Made by a program: the position numbers and the translations under genes
Assembly: GCF_002483225.1 (NCBI RefSeq)
Contig: NZ_DLHL01000024.1
Location: forward strand, 1-37,497
From: Gemmatimonas sp. UBA7669
Lineage (GTDB): Bacteria; Gemmatimonadota; Gemmatimonadetes; Gemmatimonadales; Gemmatimonadaceae
DNA: 37,497 nt
Reading direction: 5' to 3'
The notes under the pieces: generated by a model
Told to the model about the DNA's origin: nothing
The model's input: only the letters and a program-made list of their open reading frames with translations
The model's database searches: none
In this document: piece by piece, positions 32,582 through 37,497 of the stretch
Position numbering within the stretch: the stretch's first letter is position 1
How the letters are laid out: each line of letters starts with the position of its first letter

Positions 32582-32794
32582 GGTGATCCTGGGCCAGGGG
32601 TCCGTTCAGGCATCGCCGGCGGCTGCAGAGTGCGCAGACTCTGTAACGGGCGGCGGGTGTGGTGGCCAAGCAATCATCAGCGCGAGCGCTGGTCGCACGA
32701 TTGGGTCCATGTGGACGTCCCGTGCGATCGAATCGGACCTGCAATCGGCTAGGGGTGGGACGGGCCGCGCAGGCGACGACCCGATCCGATCATT
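32582..32794. other. Regulatory gap upstream of the thioredoxin-like/DUF2306 pair
   Basis: No gene. Contains a weak hairpin CAGAGT/ACTCTG (32626-32643) and the palindromic motif at 32705-32717. No clear terminator for the membrane AraC gene whose stop is at 32795. Confidence 0.4.
32705..32717. promoter_or_regulatory. Candidate regulator site, copy 1 (GTCCATnTGGACG)
   Basis: GTCCATGTGGACG contains the palindrome GTCCA-N2-TGGAC and lies 124 bp upstream of the thioredoxin-like gene start. A 12-of-13 match occurs at 34090-34102, upstream of the membrane AraC gene. Shared presence on both sides of one regulator gene suggests a common binding protein. Confidence 0.45.
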
Positions 32795-34051
32795 TCAGTC
32801 CGTCGGCCCCGGCGGCGTGTGGGCCGCGCGCCAGGCAGACGGCGTGACACCGGTCTGCCGACGAAAGACGGCGTTGAACGTGGACTTGGAAGCAAAGCCC
32901 GCATCGAGTGCCAGGGTGAGCACGGCCCGGTGGGCCTCATCCGGATCACGCAGACGACGCTGAACCTCGGCCACCCGGAACGCGTTCACATAGTCATGAA
33001 AGGATTGACCGATCTGCACATTGAGGAGCTCGGACAGCTTGTGCGGCGTCGTGCCCACCATCTGTGCCAGTGAACCCAGCGTCAGATCCGCGTCACGCCA
33101 GGCTTCCTGCTGCTCCATGGTTTGACGCAGTCGGTCCATGAGCGCGCGCGCCGTGCCCGGGGTCAGACTGCTGCGCTCACCAGTGCGTTCATTGTTGCCT
33201 TCACGGTTGCGGTCACCGGATTGTGGCAAGGGCGACGCCGGGTCCAGCGCAGCGACGGGTGGCTCCTGCGCCAGTGGTCCACTCGCCGGTGGTAGGTCCG
33301 CCAATGGCGGCACCTCCACGATATGAATTTCCGGTTGCTGCAGCCCGCGATATCCCAGCAGAAAGATGGCCACCGTCATCACGACCGTGACGAGCTGGTC
33401 ACCCGTTCCAGGCGGGACGAGGCGAAGAGGTTCAGCAGCTCCCGCCGCCATGACCACGCCCCACGCCGCCGCACTCGCCACGCAGAGCAGCAACAACCAA
33501 TCGAGTGTCACACTGCGCAGCGAGGAGTATTGCTGCTCCATCGCGCGGCGATGCTGACGCACCACACGGATGGTGGCCACCGTATACACGGCGCCCGAAG
33601 TGATCTTGAGCCACCACGACGCCCAGAGATTCTGGACCAGCATCTCCGGGAGCTGTCGCGCCTGAATCTGCGCGTACAGCGCAAGCTTCTCACTCGTCGG
33701 CAGCAGATAGACGGGCAGGCTCCAGCCAATCAGAAAAATCGCCGGCACGACATGAAGCGCGTCCACGGCACGCAACGGGCGATCCCCGTCGGCCGCATGG
33801 CGCGCATAGAGATACACGAGCGGCCCGAAGAGCAGCGGCAGCGGATGCGTCCATCCAAAGGCCCAGGGCCAGCGGGACACATAGCCGCCGAGATGGTAGG
33901 CCCCAACGATCAGATAGGTCGCCATGGCCAGCAGCAGGGCAGCCAGCAGCCGGTTCGCGCGCCGATTGGTTGGGCGAAAGCTCAGGGCAGCCGCGAGGAA
34001 CACGCCCTGCACACCGCCGAGCAGGGAGAGTAGGACGAGGGCACTGCGCAT
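32795..34051 (-). CDS. Membrane-anchored AraC-family regulator
   Basis: A 418-residue protein with about seven membrane helices in residues 1-240 (from RSALVLLSLLGGVQGVFLAA to VVMTVAIFLLGYRG) and a C-terminal AraC-type DNA-binding domain (about 315-415), with LTLGSLAQMVGTTPHKLSELLN, FRVAEVQRRLRD, DAGFASKSTFNAVFRRQTG. A Pro/Ala/Asp-rich linker (about 255-310) joins them. Such proteins sense a signal in or at the membrane and act directly on DNA. I choose ATG 34051, which has AGGTGA nine bases upstream; GTG 34063 is an alternative. It shares a palindromic motif with the promoter region of the next operon. Confidence 0.87.
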   Translation of the reverse strand: MRSALVLLSLLGGVQGVFLAAALSFRPTNRRANRLLAALLLAMATYLIVGAYHLGGYVSRWPWAFGWTHPLPLLFGPLVYLYARHAADGDRPLRAVDALHVVPAIFLIGWSLPVYLLPTSEKLALYAQIQARQLPEMLVQNLWASWWLKITSGAVYTVATIRVVRQHRRAMEQQYSSLRSVTLDWLLLLCVASAAAWGVVMAAGAAEPLRLVPPGTGDQLVTVVMTVAIFLLGYRGLQQPEIHIVEVPPLADLPPASGPLAQEPPVAALDPASPLPQSGDRNREGNNERTGERSSLTPGTARALMDRLRQTMEQQEAWRDADLTLGSLAQMVGTTPHKLSELLNVQIGQSFHDYVNAFRVAEVQRRLRDPDEAHRAVLTLALDAGFASKSTFNAVFRRQTGVTPSAWRAAHTPPGPTD

Positions 34052-34089
34052 GCGGTCAGTCACCTGAACGGTGTGACCGCGGACTCATC

Positions 34090-34102
34090 GTCCATCTGGA
34101 CG
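34090..34102. promoter_or_regulatory. Candidate regulator site, copy 2 (GTCCATnTGGACG)
   Basis: GTCCATCTGGACG lies 39 bp upstream of the membrane AraC start codon, where an autoregulatory site would be expected. It matches copy 1 at 32705-32717 in 12 of 13 positions and keeps the same dyad arms. Confidence 0.45.
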
Positions 34103-34256
34103 ACTGGAACATGCGCGCGCACCGCGACCGCGGGGACGTCCTTCCGTTGCAAGGCCAACATGGCAACAACGTAAGTCATTGGTCTGCGTTTCGCGGACGG
34201 TGCAGGACGTTGGTGTGATATCGGACGCGACGATCAGAACGGGCCGGCGGGCCCAC

Positions 34257-34272
34257 CCGGACAGCTGTCCGG
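34257..34272. promoter_or_regulatory. Perfect 16-bp palindrome upstream of the LsrG-like gene
   Basis: CCGGACAGCTGTCCGG is a perfect palindrome 109 bp upstream of ATG 34381. The dyad has no loop, which fits a dimeric DNA-binding protein better than an RNA hairpin. No matching regulator is identified. Confidence 0.4.
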
Positions 34273-34380
34273 TCGATCGTTCGGTGGTAACATTGAGTGC
34301 CTCGGAGTTCCGATCACCCGGAACATCAGACTCCCCCGTGACCCGCGCCGTCCGTGGCGCCTCACCCCGCCTCCCTGCCC

Positions 34381-34677
34381 ATGCTCGTTGTCACCGTGCA
34401 CGTGCACGTCAAACCGGAATTCGTGGACGCCTTTCGCGAGGCCACGCTCGACAACGCCACGCACAGCGTGAATGAACCCGGCGTCGCGCGCTTCGACGTC
34501 ATTCAGCAGGACGACGACCCGACGCGCTTCGTGCTCATTGAGGCCTATCGCACGGCCGACGCGCCGGCGGCCCACAAGGCCACCGCACACTACGCTCGCT
34601 GGCGCGACGCGGTGGAGCCCATGATGGCCGAACCCCGTCATGCCGTGCGTTACCGGTCCGTGCACCTGCCCGACTGA
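34381..34677 (+). CDS. LsrG/ABM-family monooxygenase-fold protein
   Basis: A 98-residue dimeric alpha-beta barrel protein of the antibiotic-biosynthesis-monooxygenase (ABM) superfamily. Its pattern resembles LsrG: VHVKPEFVDAFREATLDNATHSVNEPGVARFDV, EAYRTADAPAAHKATAHYARWRD, and PRHAVRYRSV near the end. LsrG isomerises a phosphorylated AI-2 breakdown product in enteric bacteria, but no lsr transporter or kinase is here, so a stand-alone quinol monooxygenase-like or detoxifying role is equally possible. ATG 34381 is chosen because it starts the fold; an upstream in-frame ATG (34354) adds only nine unstructured residues. Confidence 0.78.
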   Translation: MLVVTVHVHVKPEFVDAFREATLDNATHSVNEPGVARFDVIQQDDDPTRFVLIEAYRTADAPAAHKATAHYARWRDAVEPMMAEPRHAVRYRSVHLPD

Positions 34678-34759
34678 AATCGTCGCAGTCCAGTCGTACT
34701 GCCGGATCGCTCTGCCGATTCACCTTTGCGTCCGGATACTTCAACCCACCGCGCTCAAC

Positions 34760-37390
34760 GTGCCGCACATTCCCCGCACTGCCCGTCGCATGGCGCTGGC
34801 CAGCCTCCTGATTGGGGCGTCCGCGCTGCCGCTCGAAGCCCAGCACAGCTGGTCGCGCCCCGGCGCCACCTACGACCCCAGCGTTCCCACGCCCGAATCG
34901 GTCATCGGGCATGCGCTGGGCAGTCGCTTCACCACGCACCGCCAGATGATGCGCTACGTGGAGCGCGTGGCCGCCACCAGCAAGCGCGTCAAGGTCGACA
35001 CCGTCTCGCATTCGTTCGAAGGCCGCGAGCTGCTGCTCATTGCCATCTCGAGTGAGCGCAACCTCGCCCGCCTGGACGACATTCGCCGCGATGCGCAGCT
35101 GCTGGCCGATCCGCGCGGCAAGGGCGCCAGCGACCTGCAGGGCGCCATTGCGCGCACACCCGGCATCGTCTGGCTGGCACACAGCGTACACGGCGGCGAG
35201 GCCAGCGGCGTCGAAGCGGGACTTGCACTCCTGTATCAGCTCGCCGCCGGTACCGACGCCGACACGCGGCTCGCGCTCGACAGCACGCTCGTGCTCATCG
35301 ATCCCAATCAGAACCCCGACGGCCGCGAGCGGCACACACATGACGTGACGCGCTTCTATTCGCCGCTCGGGCTCTCCAGCGATCCCTCGGCGCTCAACAA
35401 CGCCGGCTCCTGGCCCGGTCCGCGCACGTCGCACTACTACTTCGACCTCAATCGCGACTGGTACGCGCAGTCGCACCCCGAGTCGCGTGGACGTGTGCAG
35501 CAGTTCCTGCGCTACATGCCACACGTGGCGGTGGACCTGCACGAGCAGGGCTCGAGTGCGTCGTTCTACTTCGCGCCGCCACGCGAGCCTGACAACCAGA
35601 ACAACCCGAAGCACCTGCCCAAGTGGTTCGACATCTTCGCGGCCGCACATGGCAGCGCATTCGACGAAAAGGGCTGGTCGTACTTCCGGCGTGAGGGTTA
35701 CGACTCCTTCTATCCCGGTTACGGCGAAGGCTGGCCCATGCTCACCGGCGCCATTGGCATGCTGTTCGAAAGTGCCTCGAGCAGCGGTGGCAGTGTGCGC
35801 CGCAGTGACGGCACGCTGCGCACGCTGCATCAGGCGGCGTGGGAGCACTACGCGGCCGAATGGATGACCGTGCTCACTAGCGCGCGCCGTCGCACCGAGC
35901 TGCTCACCGACTACTCCACGGCCCGCGCAAACGCCGTGGCCGTCCATGCGCGCGGCCCCATGCGTGGCGTGGTGTTTCCTCGCGATCAGCAGGGCCGCGC
36001 CGACTCACTGGCGCAGAAGCTGCTCGACAACGGCATCGAAGTGAAGCAGCTGCAGTCCGACGCCACACTGCCCGGCGCGCGCGCCTACTTCACCGGCGTC
36101 ACCGCGCCGGCCTCGTTCAAGGCCGGCAGCTTCGTGGTGGATTTTTCGCAGCCGCAGGGTCACCTGGCCAAGGCACTGCTCGAGCCCGACGCGGCGCTCG
36201 ACTCGGCGTTCGTGAAGTTCGAACTCGAGCTGCGTCGTACGGGTCAGCGCAATCGCTTCTACGACATGACCGCCTGGTCGCTGCCGCTGGTGTATCGCGT
36301 GAGCGCGCACACCGTGCCCACCATGCCCGCGGCACTCGCACCCGCCGAGCTGCCCAACGTGCGCGTGGCGGGGTTGCCGCGTGCACAATACGGTTATGCC
36401 TTCGCGCCGGGCAGTGAGGCCAGCATTCGTCTGCTGGGCGCGCTGCTGCGAGACTCGGTCAAGGTGTGGCACGCGCCCTATGGCTTCACGTCGCGTGGTC
36501 AGGCCTTCCCCAACGGCGCGTTTGTGGTGCGTGTGGCCGCCAACGCGGCGGACATTCACGACCGCATGGTGCAGTACGTGGCGCAAACCGGCGCGGCGGT
36601 GGCAGCCATTCCCTCGGCTGGTGTGGACAGCGGCACTGACCTGGGCAGCAACAGCGTCGTGCCCATCACGCGGCCGCGTGTCGCGCTGCTGGGTGGCGCT
36701 CCCGTCAACGGCACCTCGTTCGGCTTCAGCTGGTATGCGCTCGAGCAGCGACTCGGCTACCCGGCCGCGCTCATCGACGCGAACTTCGTGAGCAGCGGTG
36801 ATCTCGCGCAGTTCACCACCATCATCATGCCCAGCGTGCAGGCCGGTGCGCTCGACCGAGTCCTCGGCGACGCGGGCCGTCAGCGCCTCGTGGACTGGGT
36901 GCGGGGCGGTGGCGTGCTCATCACCCTCGACGCAGCCTCTGCCTGGGCGGCGCAGGAACGTGCGGGACTCGTGCGCACCCGTGTGCGCCGCGATACCGCG
37001 CGCGCGGACAGCGCAGGCGGCGCGCCGCTGCCGGCCAGTCTGCCCGGCGTACTCGCGCGCGCCAGTATCGACACCCTCTCCCCGCTCATGGCCGGCGTGC
37101 TCGAGCGCGAGATCCCGGTGTTTGCCAACAGCGACCGCGTGTTCACCGTGCCGCGTGATCTGCGTGCGGGCGAAGCCGTGGTGCGCTTTGCCCCCGTCGA
37201 GCGCGTGAAGCTGGCCGGCTACTGGTGGCCCGAGTCGGCGGCGCGCATTGCGGGCTCACCGTATCTCTGGACCGAGAGCGTGGGCCGCGGACGTGTGATT
37301 CTCTTTGCGCACGACCCGGTGTACCGCGATCAGTTGCGCGGCAGTCTGCCACTCTTTGCCAACGCCGTGCTGCTTGGCGGCACCTTTTAG
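34760..37390 (+). CDS. Large secreted M14 zinc carboxypeptidase-like protein
   Basis: An 876-residue exported zinc peptidase. N-terminal signal (MPHIPRTARRMALASLLIGA, ending near EAQ), then an M14 catalytic domain (about 40-380). Zinc ligands are H144 and E147 (HGGEAS) and H261 (DLHEQGS); supporting segments are DPNQNPDGRERH and FDLNRDW; the catalytic Glu is probably E337 (LFESASSSGG). Residues about 400-876 form beta-rich and glutamine-amidotransferase-like segments (VALLGGAPVNG, LVDWVRGGGVLITLD). GTG 34760 is preferred because it gives a basic signal N-terminus; ATG 34790 is an alternative. The protein appears complete at 37390. It follows the LsrG-like gene by about 80 bp. Confidence 0.85.
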   Translation: MPHIPRTARRMALASLLIGASALPLEAQHSWSRPGATYDPSVPTPESVIGHALGSRFTTHRQMMRYVERVAATSKRVKVDTVSHSFEGRELLLIAISSERNLARLDDIRRDAQLLADPRGKGASDLQGAIARTPGIVWLAHSVHGGEASGVEAGLALLYQLAAGTDADTRLALDSTLVLIDPNQNPDGRERHTHDVTRFYSPLGLSSDPSALNNAGSWPGPRTSHYYFDLNRDWYAQSHPESRGRVQQFLRYMPHVAVDLHEQGSSASFYFAPPREPDNQNNPKHLPKWFDIFAAAHGSAFDEKGWSYFRREGYDSFYPGYGEGWPMLTGAIGMLFESASSSGGSVRRSDGTLRTLHQAAWEHYAAEWMTVLTSARRRTELLTDYSTARANAVAVHARGPMRGVVFPRDQQGRADSLAQKLLDNGIEVKQLQSDATLPGARAYFTGVTAPASFKAGSFVVDFSQPQGHLAKALLEPDAALDSAFVKFELELRRTGQRNRFYDMTAWSLPLVYRVSAHTVPTMPAALAPAELPNVRVAGLPRAQYGYAFAPGSEASIRLLGALLRDSVKVWHAPYGFTSRGQAFPNGAFVVRVAANAADIHDRMVQYVAQTGAAVAAIPSAGVDSGTDLGSNSVVPITRPRVALLGGAPVNGTSFGFSWYALEQRLGYPAALIDANFVSSGDLAQFTTIIMPSVQAGALDRVLGDAGRQRLVDWVRGGGVLITLDAASAWAAQERAGLVRTRVRRDTARADSAGGAPLPASLPGVLARASIDTLSPLMAGVLEREIPVFANSDRVFTVPRDLRAGEAVVRFAPVERVKLAGYWWPESAARIAGSPYLWTESVGRGRVILFAHDPVYRDQLRGSLPLFANAVLLGGTF

Positions 37391-37474
37391 TCCGCCAGTC
37401 TTGAACTGATTACCACGGATTCCACGGACAACGCACGGAAGGGTGCAGAGAACTGCAAGAGAACAGCAGAGAGC
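37391..37474. other. Non-coding tail with dispersed-repeat-like sequence
   Basis: No gene. Contains an 'accacggattccacgga' stretch (37412-37430) and two near-identical segments GCAGAGAACTGC and GCAGAGAGCTGT. Similar wording occurs reversed around 16620-16665. The repeat identity is not established. Confidence 0.4.
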
Positions 37475-37497
37475 TGTCGCGTCCTGAATAATGTCTA
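37475..37497. repeat. Right half of a window-spanning imperfect inverted repeat
   Basis: TGTCGCGTCCTGAATAATGTCTA at the window end is the inverted counterpart of bases 1-23, with 20 of 23 positions matching. It begins TGTC, as an insertion-sequence end would, and runs off the window. No transposase is visible. Confidence 0.6.

Larger units (their letters stand above)
34052..34380. other. Regulatory region between the membrane AraC gene and the LsrG-like gene
   Basis: A 329-bp divergent gap with no gene. It holds the shared motif at 34090-34102, an imperfect GTTGC/GCAAC dyad (34146-34167), a GGGCC-GGCG-GGCCC stem (34241-34254) and the perfect palindrome at 34257-34272. Promoters could not be placed with confidence. 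Confidence 0.5.

Noticed and set aside
1..37497. Whole window as a composite transposon or genomic island
   Set aside because: The content is mainly housekeeping and catabolic, base use looks uniform, and there is no integrase, transposase or tRNA target; a contig ending in repeats explains the ends more simply.

Overview
The window is GC-rich, densely coded bacterial chromosome. It has little intergenic space, many lipoproteins and secreted hydrolases, frequent GTG starts and few Shine-Dalgarno sequences. The gene mix suggests Gemmatimonadota or a similar soil or aquatic Gram-negative lineage: a fused SpmA/SpmB-type membrane protein in a non-sporulation setting, an erythromycin-esterase-like lipoprotein, DUF4399 and DUF6265 secreted proteins, a membrane AraC regulator and a large M14 metallopeptidase. 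The phylum call is inference from gene style; there is no rRNA or marker gene here. No tRNA, rRNA, CRISPR array, prophage or transposase gene was found.

Layout. 1-7.8 kb: argG (-), an M91-like zinc protease (-), a Tat-type amidase (+), trmL (-), an endonuclease/exonuclease/phosphatase-fold lipoprotein (+), then an S41 protease and HAD phosphatase translationally coupled on (-). 8-12.9 kb: an erythromycin-esterase-like lipoprotein (+) converging on an ECF sigma factor and an unusually long anti-sigma-like protein with a C-terminal thioredoxin-like domain. 13-15 kb: mpaA coupled to the SpmA/SpmB-like membrane protein. 15-16.5 kb: an ArsR-SRPBCC-DinB operon under an AT-rich promoter with an overlapping palindrome. 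16.7-20.3 kb: a small lipoprotein, a secreted HpcH/HpaI-aldolase-like fusion followed by a two-domain rhodanese, and a cyclophilin lipoprotein.

20.4-28.6 kb is a complete histidine-utilisation locus of the five-step type. hutC-hutD-hutI-hutG-hutF run on (-), with the cyclophilin gene 27 bp behind hutF. hutU-hutH run divergently on (+). The roughly 70-bp region between the arms carries one perfect 16-bp palindrome that fits a HutC operator. Every adjacent hut pair within each arm overlaps by 4 bp (ATGA or GTGA). HutH, HutU and HutI convert histidine to formiminoglutamate, HutF gives formylglutamate, and HutG gives glutamate plus formate. No histidine or urocanate transporter is present.

28.6-37.5 kb holds small accessory genes: an Ada-type zinc-binding mini-protein, a DUF4399 lipoprotein, an AraC regulator with an expanded Ala/Glu repeat, a DUF6265 protein, a two-helix membrane protein, a DUF2306 membrane protein coupled to a cysteine-less thioredoxin-fold protein, a membrane-anchored AraC regulator, an LsrG/ABM-type monooxygenase-fold protein and a large secreted M14 peptidase.

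Standouts. The first and last 23 bases of the window form an imperfect inverted repeat (20 of 23), suggesting both ends lie in copies of one mobile or repeat element. The sigma factor is paired with an anti-sigma/thioredoxin-like fusion. The aldolase-like protein is secreted and has lost catalytic residues. A 13-bp palindromic motif is shared upstream of the membrane AraC gene and of the neighbouring thioredoxin-like/DUF2306 pair. Four short tandem arrays (periods 14, 14, 12 and 15 bp) lie at gene ends or inside genes. I do not see one coherent new defence-type system; the best candidates for undescribed biology are the anti-sigma/thioredoxin-like fusion, the M91-like protein and the aldolase-like fusion.
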